The position numbers and the translations under genes are program-made. Below, piece by piece: positions 10,901-23,297 of a stretch of DNA of 64,000 nucleotides (positions within the stretch are counted from its first letter, which is position 1; every line of letters starts with the position of its first letter). The stretch comes from Dendrobium chrysotoxum (Eukaryota; Streptophyta; Magnoliopsida; Asparagales; Orchidaceae), in the NCBI GenBank assembly GCA_019925795.1, contig CM034305.1, forward strand, positions 63,042,573 to 63,106,572, read 5' to 3'. The notes under the pieces were generated by a model, which had not been told where the DNA came from, ran no database searches, and saw only the letters and a list, made by a program, of their open reading frames with translations.

Positions 10901-13867
10901 AATATTTTAGTATTTAATTAATGTTTAAATAATATTAACTTAAATTATTCTCAAAATTCAAGAATCTATTTTAAAACATATTAAATAATCAGAGAATAAT
11001 TTTGAGATAGTTTAAATTAAAATTGAAATTATTTTTATGATACTTTATATATATTTTAAATGATCTCCATTATTTAAGTGTTTAAGTATTTAATTAATGT
11101 TTAATCAAATATTATATTAAATATTATCAAAAATCTAAAATTTATTTTAAAATTATTTTAAAATAAATAAAAAGATCTCTCAAGTCTTTAAAAATTATTT
11201 TAACAATATTTTTAGTCATTTTATTTTTAAACCCTATACACTAGATATATATGTATATATATATGTATATTTTGAAATCTATTTTAAAAAAATTCTATTT
11301 ATATAAATCTTTGATTCTTGAGAGGTCTCTTGAAATTTTAAATATTGATTGAGCATACTTGAATAGCATTAATGTGGAGTGGTGATTATTCAATGACTAA
11401 TTACTTAAGTTAATTGCCCATTGAATAATCTTTTAATTAATTAAGTCATTTTAACTCTTGCATGCTTAGGATGCACACACTTGCGCATAATCCTAGGGCT
11501 CTCCTGGTTTAGGATTTGATTGTGATTGTATATCATATATGTATGTGTTTGTCGAAGGGTTAGTATAAACTTTGATTCAATCCCACCTAACTTAGTGACA
11601 TCATTAAGGATAATAATTAATGACTTAATTAGAAAAATTAAAAAAATTATAATAATTAGGATTCATATCCTATTGACTTGAGATTTGAACCAATCAAACT
11701 TAGTGACATGTTCAGCTTATAGAAATTTCTCCACTAAATTTTGAAGTCATTAAGCCCCTTAATTAACTAAATCAAAATTAAACCTTAATTAAGCCTTAAA
11801 ACCTTCCAGAAAATATAATAAATTAATTTTAAATTCAAAAATTATGAATAATACCTCTAACTGACCAGAATTGAACCCTTAATCAATGAAAAATAAAAGC
11901 CCTTTGACTAGATATCAAATTTGATCTTAATTTAATTTTAATTAAAATTTAACATTTAATTAAATTAATTTAAAATTTCTCAAACACTTGATAATCACTC
12001 CTTAGATCATTCCTGATCTTTGGAGGTGATTTCAAGAAGTTTGGAGATCATTTGAATTTAAATCATTAAAGCACCTTTAATTAAACAAATTTTAATAATT
12101 CAATAAATTGTCAAAACTTCAAAAATTCATAACTAATTCAAATGAACTCCAAATCAGTCAAACTCAAAGGCATTCAACTCATATTAAGGTCTAATATTTA
12201 TCAAAAATATCAAATTTCCAAAAATCAATCCAATTTGAAAAAGTCAACTTTTGGTCAAACTTAGTTCAAAATCAAGTCAAAACTTCAAACCTTCATAATA
12301 AAATATATAAAAATCCAATTCCAGCGTACTTATAGTCTAATTGATCGTATTAAGGTCTAGTATTTTAATAAAATACTAGCTTTTCAAAATTTAAGCTTAA
12401 TCAAAAAATCAACTTTTGACCCTTTAATTAAATGATTAAAATAATCCAGAAAATTCCAAAATTTAATAAATTTTCTAAAATTCTAGAAAACATCAATTAA
12501 CATTAAAACCAGCAACCAATTAATTTGAATAAAATTCATTAACTTTTAAACCCTTAATCAATTAAAACACTTGACTATACAATTATCACTAGGTAACCTA
12601 AGCCTACGAGGCTATTAACTTAGCCCCAAGGAAAGTGAAATAAACTTCATGGCATCGGTGTGAAACAAAGGTGGTAATCAATAATCTTTTAAAATATATT
12701 TGTAAAATTAATTTTAAGGCATTAATACTTAAACTCAAATTTAAATCGCTTAAGCCTTTCAACCAACCAGGACATTAAACAACTTTAATCAATTGCCCTA
12801 TTTAGGACATATCCAAACCACACAGCCTACCTCACACACTTTAGATGGTTTGCTAGGACAACCAACTCTAGTCTCAGGCTATGTCGGTGTTTACTTTTCT
12901 GCTACTTACGTGTGCCATATTTTTTATGATTTTCATTGCATGTTGGTTGTTAGATTTAAGTAATTGATGTGATTGTTTATTTAATTTCTGCACTCTATAT
13001 TGTGATTGATTGCACGTTAGATCTACTCCTAGGTTAGAGATAATTTATACTAATTTAATCTTATGTAGGTGGACATACTCGTATAGGGCAGTTAAATTAA
13101 AGGGGGTAATTAATAAAGCTTTAAACTAACAATGTTTTATGCAGGCGCTCCAGAAATTTGCTTAAGTCTCCCTTTAAATTAAAAGAGCATGGCCAAGCGT
13201 GGTTATAATTTGAGTACTTTAATTTTTAAATATTAACTGCTTGAGATTAATTATAACTGCCTGGGATATTTATTAACTGCTGATTATTAGGATAACCCTG
13301 CAGGATCGAGTCTAGATTTTTAAATTCTGATTAATGTAATTTGATTTAAATTTGAGTTATAATGTTAAGTGATTTGAGATGGGATAATAGTGATCCAAAC
13401 TGAATTCCAAGGAGAAGAGTGACATCCCTTAGGGGAGAGTACTTCTTCACTTGGAAATACAGTTTATGATACTTTCAAGTATCCAAAGAGAAAAGATAAA
13501 ACCCCTATTTTTGGGGAGTTTCTTTTCATTAGGATATCCGGACCTGACGATCCAAGGAGTTCCAAGAAGACGAAGAAGTGAAGAACGAGAAGAATCCCAA
13601 ATCTTAAAGTCACTTGAGTCTTAGGAGTAGAATCCAGGTTGTAGCCAGTGGTACCCGGCCACCTTACTTTTCCTACAGACCCTGGGTTGTAATATTAAAG
13701 GGCACTTGCCTATGGACTTTCAATTTGAGCATTACTTTAATTAATTTGATTATTTCATTAATTTGATTGATGTGTTGATTGCGATACTAGAATTGCCTGC
13801 TTTTTATAGTTTTTTTGGCGATTATTGCATGTCGTATTTGATTTAGCTTGGAACCCGATCGGAGGCT
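7932..13867 (+). repeat. Long non-coding repeat A1 (5' truncated)
   Basis: About 5.9 kb, recognisably the same sequence as 14,310-19,975. Anchor matches: 8,198-8,400 with 14,460-14,666; 12,640-12,690 with 18,775-18,825; 13,289 with 19,392; 13,605-13,690 with 19,725-19,800. The middle (about 10,330-12,100) is extremely AT-rich. No coding capacity is seen. It ends at CCCGATCGGAGGC, the same point where A2 passes into B1. I interpret it as a truncated copy of a very long LTR-like unit. Its left edge lacks the roughly 400 bp found at the start of A2. Confidence 0.65.
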
Positions 13868-14760
13868 GTTGACCTCATTTTTGTATGAGCTTAGTAGGAC
13901 CAATCCAGACCTTAGGATCTTTCCAATCCTTAGGATTTAATTTTAACCCTAGGATCAATTTAATCCTAGATCAATCCAGATTCAAATCAACCCTGATCTC
14001 AGATCAATCAAATTTCCAGACTATTCTAGATCTTAGGATCTTTCCTAGATTTTAGACCTTAGGATCGATCTAGACCTTAGGATCCTCCTAGTATCTAGAC
14101 TTTAGGATCTAATCTAGATCCTAAGAACCTTCTAGATCCCAGACCTTAAGATTTTTTAGACTCTAGGAACTTCCTAGACTTCAGTCCCTAGGATCTACTC
14201 TAGACCCTAGGATTTCACTAGATCAATTTAGATCCTAGGATCCTCCTAGATCTTAGATCTATCCAGTCCTCAAATCTATTCAAACTCTAGTTCAAACCCT
14301 GATTCTACCTTTGATCAAGCTTTAATCCTATCCTATCACTTATGATCTCTAAATAATCATAAATGATTTGGGTAGTTCAAACTCTATCATTCAAAATCAA
14401 AATCCAGCTCAAATCCAAATTTCCAGACTCAAATTTCAAGGCCAAAGGTCTAAGTTCTGAAAGCCTTTTTCAGTGAATCTTTGAACATTTCAAAACCCTA
14501 TCAAATGACCTCTGATTCAATTTCTGTCAGTTCCACACTGATGTGACATGTCTCTAGAGGCAACCCTCTAAATTTGAGCTCATTCTGAGGTCTCTAACCC
14601 CAGAAATTGAATTGAAATCCAAATGCTGTAAAACCTTCAAATATTTACAGTCCATGCCACTAGACCTACCACCCAGTGGATCCTGACCTTGGAGCTTTCT
14701 ACAAAGCTCCAAATCACTTCCAGACCCTTGATTATAACCCATTGAGCATTAAACTGCATT

Positions 14761-15480
14761 TTGTTGGACTCAATTTGACCCCTAGTTGACCAGGGGTCAA
14801 AATGACCAAAATACCCTTATGGTGTTTGAATAGTCACTTTGGTTAAATGAGCTCCAAATCAAATACAACCACCTCCAGCAAGTTTCAAATATCAAATCAA
14901 ACCTGTTGGACCCACTTTCAGCCCCTGGGTCAACCTGGTTGACCAAGTCAACCTAGTTTGACCAAATAGGCCTTTATGGGTCAAAATAGGTCATTTTGAC
15001 CAAATGACCTCCCCAGACCTTGGGACCACCTCCATTGGTCTCCAAATACCATTTCAAATCTGTTGAACCCATTTCCAGACCCTGGACCCACCTGGTTGAC
15101 CAAGTCAACCAGGGTTGACCTAAAGGCCCATTAAGGGCCCAAATAGGTCATTTTGACCAAATGACCTCTCCAGACCTTGAGACCAACACCAGTAGACTCA
15201 GAATGTCATTCTGAACTGGTTGGACCCAATTTCTGACCCTTGGTCAACCTGGTTGACCAAGTCAACCTAGTTGACCTAGAAAACCCTTTAGGGTTCAAAT
15301 AGTCATTTTGACTGATTTGACCTCCCTAGACCTTGGGACCACCACTATTGATTTCCAAATATCATTTCAAACTTATTGAGTCCATTTCCAAACCTTGGGT
15401 CAACCTGGTTGACTTAGCCAAACTAGATTGACCCAATGAGCCCTTAAGGTTTAACTGGGTCAATCCAACCCATTTGACTA
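14761..15480. repeat. About 157-bp tandem repeat rich in W-box cores
   Basis: Four diverged units spaced about 155-159 bp, marked by GGTTGACCAAGTCAACC (near 14,937, 15,092, 15,251) and GGTTGACTTAGCCAA (near 15,408). The marker is itself a short palindrome. By hand I count 24 TTGACC/TTGACT sites on both strands in 720 bp. TTGAC[C/T] is the known WRKY-binding W-box core. Any regulatory role is inference. Confidence 0.75.
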
Positions 15481-17074
15481 AATTAAACCTTTCAAACTCT
15501 TAAATCCCTTTCAAACCATGATTCAAATACATTCAAATTTATTTGAAGTCAAACCACTTTGATTTGGCTTGATCAAACATTGACCTATGGTTAAAGTCAT
15601 ATATCCTATATGCCCTTTTCATTCAAATGTTAAACCTTATTGATTTGAGAACTTTTAAATCCATTTCACTTGACATCTTGAATATCCTTTGATATGACAT
15701 GACTCAAACCATGGTCAAGTTGACTTGGTCAACCTAGCCTAAATTTAGTCAACTCCAACCTATTTGGGTCAAATCAACTCATGTCACCAAACCCATCTCC
15801 TTGAGCCTTGAATCTGATTCTAATATATGATTCAAGCACACTTAGACATGTCTTGAGTCAAATCATGGTTGATTTGACCAAGTCAACCCACTAGGATTTG
15901 GTCAAACCTCCTCAAATCCCCTTATTCCCATTCAAATCCAAATATATTTACTCAAGACCCCTAGGAGTCCTCTCAACCAGTCTCCAGCCACCACTTGGAC
16001 TCCACCTAAACTGGCTTGACCTCTGTTGACTGGTCAGAAGGTCAATAAGAGCTCATTGAACTCCACCAAGTCAAATCTAGCTAACCCGACCCATCAAGCT
16101 TTGTTTAGTCTGATTTAGGCCCGTCCAGCCTTTGGAATCAATTCCAGAAGCTTCCAGGGATTCAACCCAACCCAACCCAGCTACTAGCATGTTCCCTAGC
16201 CCGGCTAACTGTCTTTAGTGGTCCCCTCCATGTGAGGATGGACTAGGGTCGTTTGCACCTGAGGCAGTGCTCCCCTCTATCCCATAACAACTTGAGCCAG
16301 TTGGCACTCATCCAACGAAGGCATTTGATGCATCCTAGTCGTCCAAATGAGGTCATGTAATTTGAATAGGGCAAGAGAGACGGAACAGATGATGAGAGCA
16401 GATCCCCCATTCCAGTCCATCTGCAGAGCATTTCCTAGCATTTGGTGGCCGCCGGCGACGAATTCGACGACGAACCGAAGCTAGCTCCGTCCAAGCTACT
16501 TCAACCCCTTATAGAAGCTACCTCCAGGCTCGAGGTCTTCAAGAGAACTAAGCGCGGACAATCCACAAGTTCAGAGAATTCTAAATTACCTGAATCTGTC
16601 ACTTATATTGCGGTATATCTCTAACCTTAGGTCCTTACCTAGGTTCTTAAATAGATTTCTAAGGAATCATCTTGTGTTATAAAAATCTGTCCCCATTATT
16701 GATTCGCACATCTTCTATTCAAATCCCAAATATCATGCCATTTTGTGGATTCTTTAACGAATTTTTAAGCAAAACCTAGTTCTAGGGTTTTCGAATGGTT
16801 GTGTAAGGAAGACGATCTCAAGACCGTTCGATTTGCTCTGTTTACCTTGAACGGTCTTGATCTAGTCGGTTTAACTGCTTGATTCAATCATTCAAAACTC
16901 TGGGATGACTGGATTCAGTCCGACGAAATCAGATCCGTTCTTTCCAAACCGCGGGAGTCTCTGTGATCGTCTGATCTCCTAACCGAGATCAATTTGCGGG
17001 ATTCACTCCCTATCGTCGGATGAAAATCATGCGGATCTAACGGCTGATCTCCGCTGCTGACGTGTTTAAGTGGA

Positions 17075-17129
17075 GAACCACGCTTCGACACGTGGTTCAC
17101 CCGTATGACGCCGCGTGGAAGACGCGGCG
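17075..17129. other. Two adjacent GC-rich hairpins in A2
   Basis: GAACCACG (17,075-17,082) pairs with CGTGGTTC (17,091-17,098). CGCCGCGT (17,109-17,116) pairs with ACGCGGCG (17,122-17,129). Both sit in a short GC-rich island in otherwise AT-rich DNA. Function unknown. Confidence 0.6.
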
Positions 17130-19975
17130 CACTGCCGCCGCCACTTAAATAATAAATTTTACATTTAAAATATGTTTTAAAATCTTTTAAACTTTAAAAA
17201 ATTATTATAAATTAAATACTTGATGAAATTCAACGTATCATAGCTCGTTCTGTTCATATTAAAATTTTTTATTTTCTAAAAATGGAATCAAGGCCTGATT
17301 TATGATATAATTTCTGTAATTTAAATTATAAGTTTTTTTATATTTTAAGTATTATTTCGAATAAATGTTTGATTCACCTTAAACTTAAATGGCATGATAT
17401 TTGAGATATAATATACAGTCTCTGACCTTTGGGGAAATTTCCAGAGCTTGATTTCAACTCCAAATGAATTTTCAAATATTTGATCCATCACTTGGATTAG
17501 TATTGAAAATCCCATTATAAACCTAATGATTATCCAATCAAGGCAATCAAAGCATGTTTTAGGTATAATCTTTGACAATTCATTGCATTCATTATATTTC
17601 CTTAGACTTAATGCATTTGGTTCATGGTTGATTGCTTTGATGTGATTGTAGGTAGTGTTCAAGAGGGGTTAGTGAACATTGATTCAAATCCTATAACCCA
17701 GTGACACTTAGGAACAACAATTAAGGATTTTGTCTAGAAAATCTAGAATAATTTTAGTAATTAGGATGCACATCCTATTGATTTGAAACTCAAACCATTT
17801 GAACTTAGTAACACTCTCAGCCCATAGAAAAATACCCACTGAATTTTGAAATCATTAAGCATCTTAATTAATTTAATCAAATTTGAACCTTAATTAAGCC
17901 TTTAAACCTTTCAGAAAATGTAATAAATCAAATTTAAATCCAAAAATTATAAATAATACCTGAAACTGACCAGAATCAAACCCTTAATCAATGAAAAATA
18001 AAAGCCCCTTGACTGGACTTTAAAATTAATTTTAATTTAAGTTTAATTGAAACTCAATATTTAATTAATTTAATTAATTTAAAATAATTAAAAATTTCAA
18101 AAATTTCTCAAACACTTGGAGATCACTCCTTAGGTCATTCCTGACCTTTAGAGTTGATTTCAAGAAGTTTGGAGATCATTTGGATTCAAATCAAAAAAAG
18201 GGTCTTTAATTAAACAATTTAAATAATTCATTAAATACTCAAAACTTCAAAAATTCATAACTAATTCAAATGAACTCCAAATTGAGCAAACTCAAAGGCA
18301 TATGACTCATCTTAAGGTCTAATATTTATTTAAAATATTAATTTTCCAGAAATCAATCAATTTTGAAAAAGTCAACTTTTGGTCAAACTTAGTTCAAATT
18401 CAAGTCAAAACTTCAAACATTCATAATAAAATATAGAAAAATCTAATTTCAGTATACTTAATGTCTAACTAATTGTATTAAGGTCTAGTATTTTAATAAA
18501 ATATTAACTTTCCAGAAAATACTTTAAATCAAAAAGTTAACTTTTTGACCCTTGAATTAAATCATTAAAATAATCCAGAAAATTCCAAAATTCAATAAAT
18601 CTTCAAAAATTCCAGAAAACACCAAATCAACTTTAAAACCAGCAACCAATCAAATTTGATTAAAATTTAATCAACCTTCAAACATTAATCAAACTCAAAT
18701 CACTTAATTATATCGGGTACCACTGGGTAACCCAAGCCTACGAGGCTATTAAATTAGCCCCAAGGAAGGTGAAATAAACTTCATGGCCTCGGTGTGCAAC
18801 AAAGGTGGTATCCAATAAACAATTTAAATCAATTTTAAAATCAATTTTAAATCATTAAGACTTAAACTTCAATTAAAATCTCCCTCAAGCCTTTCAACCA
18901 ACCAGAACTTTAAGCAACTTCAATCAAGTGTCTATTTAGGACATATCAAAACCACACAGCCCACCTCACACACTTTAGATGGTTTGCTAGGACAACCAAC
19001 TCTAGTCTTAGGCTAGACCGGTGTTTACTTTTCTGCTACTTGCGTGTGCCTAGTTTTCCGTGGTTTTCATTGCATGCTAGTTGTTAGATTTAAGTAATTG
19101 ATGTTGATGTGATTGTTTATTTATTTATCGCACTCTGTGATGTGATTGATTGTACGTTAGACCTACCCTTAGGTTAGGAACGATTTATACTAATTCAATC
19201 TTATGCAGGTGGTCATGCTCATACAGGGCATAAACTAAAGGGGGCAAAATCATAATTATTAAATTGCACATGTGCTAAGCATGCTAAGACCCCCTTTAAA
19301 ATTAAAAGAGCATAGCCAAGTGTGGCTGGTTTGAGCATTTTTAATTTTTAATATATAACTGCTTGGGATGTAAATATAACTGTTGATTATTAGGATAACC
19401 CTGCAGGTTATTGAGTCTAGATTTTTAATTTTAATTGATGTAATTTAATTTGAATTGAGTTGTAAATTATTTAAAGTACTTTGAGATCGAGATGTTTAAA
19501 CATCCAATTTGGAATTCAAAGAGGAAGGAACATCCCTTAGGGGAGAGTTCTTATCCATTTGGAGATCCAAATTACGATGAAGTTTAAGTATCCAAAGAGA
19601 AAAGATAGCACCCCTATTCAGGGGGAGTTTCTTTTCATTTGGATATCCAGACCCGACGATCCAAGGAGTTCCAAGAAGACGAAGAAGTGAAAAACGAGAA
19701 GAATCTCAAATCTCAAAGTCACTTGAGTCTTAGGAGTAGAATCCGGGTTGTAGTCAGTGGTACCCGGCCACTTTACTTTCCTGCAGACCCTGGGTTGTAT
19801 AATTAAGTGGCACTTACCACATGGACTTTCAGTTTGAGTATTTATTTAATTAATTTAATTATTTGATTGATTTGATTACTTGATGTTGATTACGATTAAG
19901 GACTTGCATGCTTTTAGTAGTTTTTTTTTGCACTTATTACATGTCATATTTGATTTAGCCTGGAACCCGATCGGA

Positions 19976-21420
19976 GGCTCGTGAGGGTACGGTCATAAAC
20001 TTTTTCTATTTAAACAAAATTAAAAAATTTAAGCTCAGATAGAAACTCTAACGCTCTTAAGAAGTAAGCCCGGACTCGCCGGGGGTTTTTCATGCATACA
20101 TATTGAATTTTCTCTACCGTGTTAGGCACCTCCCCGCCTGCGGGTTCTGGCAGATCACCTGACCTATTATGGTGCAGTTCTGTCCAAGGGGATGTTGTGC
20201 AATCTCTAGGATAAAATCTATTTTTTAAGCCTGATTTTTAAACTACTTCATTCTGATTTCAAGCATTTAATCGAGTCAACTAGCATGCATTGCATTAGAT
20301 ACAAATTAAATTTGAGTCTAAATCTTAATTGCATTTTTAGCTTAAGCATTTCACCCAACATATGTTAAGGGGTCAATTAGGATCTGCTCTAGATGTCGAC
20401 CCCAACTCCTCAAACTCAATCTTAAATAACATCCTTAACCACTCTTTCATAAAGACTTTGACTCATGATTTTGAAGCGTTTAGGTGGTTTAGCTGGCTCC
20501 CCAATCCAGGCCGGGGTAAGTCCAAGATTGTATTGTAATAGTTAGGAATCAGGTCACTGATTTTCAGTACCCAACTTTAGACTTAGGATCTGAGGCAGAT
20601 TTTCAATCTTAAGACCTCAACCTCCTAGGAATCTAATTCCCACCTTCTAATAAAATTGACCACTTAAACATTAAATATCTTTCAATCTAATTCAAGCCCA
20701 ACACTTAGGATAGTTAGAGGTGTCTCTGAAGTAATTTAGAATCTCAAAACACCTCCTACTCTTCTTCCTTTGACTCCAGAGATAAGTGTTCAATCTTGAA
20801 CCAGTCACTGTTGAATTTCCAGTCCCTACCTCCTTTGACATCAAACGTTAAAATCTTTAATAAAATTCGTATCGCTATTTTAATCGAGAGTATTCGTAGG
20901 AAATTTTCTGGTTTCCTACGATGTAATTAACTACGAGAGCTTGCGCTCGTAGGAGATTTAGAAACCCAGACCAGATTTTTAAAATCAAGCTTTTTTAAAA
21001 CCTTTAATTAATTACCTTTTGGGAAATCAAACAAAAAAATGGCGATCGTTATTGTCATGTTTAAATAATTAACCATAAGTGATATCTTCTTCCTTTGGGA
21101 TGATATATCATTTGTTGATATAATTTTGAATATGAAATCAATGATACTCTATCTAAATTATCGTAGCCAGATATCTGATTGAACTTCATTTTTGATTCTT
21201 TGGGATCATATGTAGTTCCCTCCTAAATCAAGCTACGATATTCAGGATCGTGTTTGAAATTCTAAATTTGAACCCATTAGGAGATTTTATCTCTACCTTT
21301 CGAGATAGTATATTATCACAAATGGATGTTCAATTTCAGAATTCAAATTTAAAAATTAATTTTGAATTATTCCCAAAGATAATTAATCTTTTTCAAATTA
21401 TATATTTTTCAATCAAAACA
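19976..21420 (+). repeat. Non-coding repeat B1
   Basis: About 1.45 kb, starting GAGGCTCGTGAGGG and ending TTTTTCAATCAAAACA. The next base begins B2 with the same GAGGCTCGTGAGGG, so B1 and B2 are head-to-tail copies. It carries a GC-rich tract (near 20,115-20,150) and two conserved hairpins (20,894-20,952). The CA-3' ending is what an LTR end would look like. Confidence 0.7.
20894..20952 (+). other. Conserved double hairpin in B1
   Basis: Hairpin 1: TCGTAGGAAA (20,894-20,903) pairs with TTTCCTACGA (20,912-20,921), 8-nt loop. Then GTAATTAA, then hairpin 2: CTACGAG (20,931-20,937) pairs with CTCGTAG (20,946-20,952) around AGCTTGCG. Equivalent structures occur in B2 (22,783-22,841), and hairpin 2 recurs in both LTRs of the Tat-like element (45,914-45,935 and 58,609-58,630) with paired base changes. 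Confidence 0.75.
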
Positions 21421-21994
21421 GAGGCTCGTGAGGGATTGTTAAAACCTTTTCTATTTAATCAAAATTAAAATTTTAAGCTCACATCGAAATTCTAACGCTT
21501 TAAGAAGTAAGCCCGGGACCGCTTGGGGTTTTTCATACGCATTTTTGTTGCACCTTCTTTCCACTGTTAGACACCTCCCCACCTGCGAGTTTTGGCAGAT
21601 TACCTGGCCTATGAGGGTGTAGTTCTATTTAAGGGGATATGTGCATCTCTAGGATAAAATTATTTGTAAGCCTGATTTTAAAACTTCTTCATTCCGATTT
21701 AAGCATTTTAATCGAGTCAACCAGCATACATTACATTAGATACAAATTAAAAATTAAGTCAAATCTTTAATTGCATTTCTAGCTTAAGCATTTCACCTAA
21801 TATACGTTAAGGGGTCAATTAGAAATCTGCTCTAGATGTCGACCCCAGCTCCTTAAACTAATCTTAAATAATGTCCTTAACCACTCTCATATAAAAGGCT
21901 AGACTCATGATTTTGAAGCGTTTAGGTGGTTTAGGTGGCTCCCCAATCTAGGCTGGGTAAGTCCAGGTTTGCATTGCATTAGCTAGGATCCGGG

Positions 21995-22435
21995 TAGGGG
22001 TGTCAATATTTGATACGATACGAAAGCCCGACTCGAATCTGACCCAAAAATTTTGGGTTAGACCCGACCTGAGTTCAAAACAGGTCGGGTTCAGGTTCAG
22101 GAATTCGACCTGTTTGAAAAATGGGTTGGGTTCGGGTTGACCCGTCGGTTTGCCGGGTCAACCCGAATACCCGTTTAAAACTCTCTGCCCGCGCCCTGCC
22201 CGCCCTGCCCGCCCTGCCCTGGCTTGCCCACCCGCGTCCTAGCTCGCCCGCGTGCTCTCCCACGCTCGCCCGCGCGCTCGCCCGGGTCGAGTCAGGTCAA
22301 CCCGCCAACCCAACGAGTCGGGTCTAATTTTCTGGCCCATTTTCCTACCGGGTCGGGTTAGGGTCAACCTATTTGAACGTGGGTCATTCTGGGTTCGACC
22401 CAAACCTGACCCGAAACCCGATTTTGACACCCCTA
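21995..22435. mobile_element. hAT-type MITE, GC-rich
   Basis: A 441-bp element with 12-bp perfect terminal inverted repeats TAGGGGTGTCAA. It is flanked by an 8-bp target duplication with one mismatch (GATCCGGG at 21,987-21,994; GATTCGGG at 22,436-22,443). B1 has a single uninterrupted version of the target at the matching place. The 8-bp duplication and TAGGGGTGTCAA ends fit plant hAT MITEs. The interior is rich in GGGTCGGGTT and GCCCGCCCT motifs, which create long spurious open frames on both strands. Confidence 0.88.
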
Positions 22436-22782
22436 GATTCGGGTCACTGATTTTTAGTACCCAATTTTAGACTTAAGTTCTGAGGCAGATTTTCAATCTT
22501 AAGTCCTCAATCTCTGGGATTCGAATCTCACTTTCTAATAAAATTGATCACTTAAACATTAAATCTATTTCCATCAAACTCAAGTCTAACACTTAGGATA
22601 GGCTGAATTATTTTTGAAGTAATTCAGAATCCTAAGCACCTCCTACCCTTCTTCCTTTGACTCCAGAAATAACTGTTCAAACTTGAACCAGTCCCATTTA
22701 AAATTTCAAGTCCCTACCTCCTTTGAGATCAAACTTTGAGTATCTTAAATGAAATTCGTATAGCTATTTTAATCGAGAGTAT

Positions 22783-22841
22783 TCGTAGGAAATTTTTTGG
22801 TTTCCTACGATGTAATTAACTATGAGGGCTTGCACTCGTAG
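22783..22841 (+). other. Conserved double hairpin in B2
   Basis: Same layout as in B1. Hairpin 1 stem TCGTAGGAAA/TTTCCTACGA (22,783-22,810). Hairpin 2: CTATGAG pairs with CTCGTAG (22,820-22,841), the single change giving a G-U pair in RNA. The loop is GGCTTGCA. Confidence 0.75.
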
Positions 22842-23297
22842 GAGATTTAAAAACTCAGACCATATTTCAAAATAGAGATTTTCAAAACTTCAATTAACTT
22901 TCTTTGGGAAAATCAAACTCGACGATCATTATCGTTATTTTCAAACGATTAATAGTGATTGATAACTACTTTCTCTGAAAAGATATATCAATTACTATCA
23001 TATGTTTGATTATGAGATCAATGATCTTCTTATCCAAATTATTGTAGTTAAATATCTGATTGAATACTCATTTTGACCCTTCAGGGTCATATGTAGTTTT
23101 TTTTTAACTTCAACTACGATAATCGGGATAAATTCAAAGATTTGAAATCTGAACCTATTAGGGAACGATATGTTCACCTTCCGAGGTGATATATCATTCA
23201 TAATAAACGTTCAATTTTAAAATTAAAATTCTAAAAATTAATCATTTCCTAAACAAAATTAAACCTTTTCAAGACGATATATTTTTCAATCAAAACA

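Larger units (their letters stand above)
13868..19975 (+). repeat. Long non-coding repeat A2
   Basis: The second copy of the A unit. It opens with TGTTGACCTCATTTTTGTAT, which resembles the LTR start of the Tat-like element at 44,484 and 52,078 (TGTTGACC). From 13,900 to 14,280 there is a local repeat built on CTTAGGATC/CTAGATC; from 14,310 onward it parallels A1. It runs without a break into B1. Short open frames such as 16,442-16,624 have no homologous support in A1 and are not called. A very long LTR of a Tat-related, non-autonomous element is the best guess. Confidence 0.6.
21421..23297 (+). repeat. Non-coding repeat B2, with a MITE inside
   Basis: The second head-to-tail B unit, matching B1 throughout apart from a 441-bp hAT-type MITE (21,995-22,435). 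It ends TTTTTCAATCAAAACA exactly as B1 does, and the next base is LINE sequence. That shared terminus suggests it is the real right edge of the element that contains A and B. Confidence 0.7.

Noticed and set aside
16442..16624. A 60-codon open frame in A2
   Set aside because: It is not conserved in the A1 copy and no family is recognised.
22075..22470. Overlapping arginine/proline-rich open frames on both strands
   Set aside because: They arise from the GC-rich repeats of the hAT MITE at 21,995-22,435.
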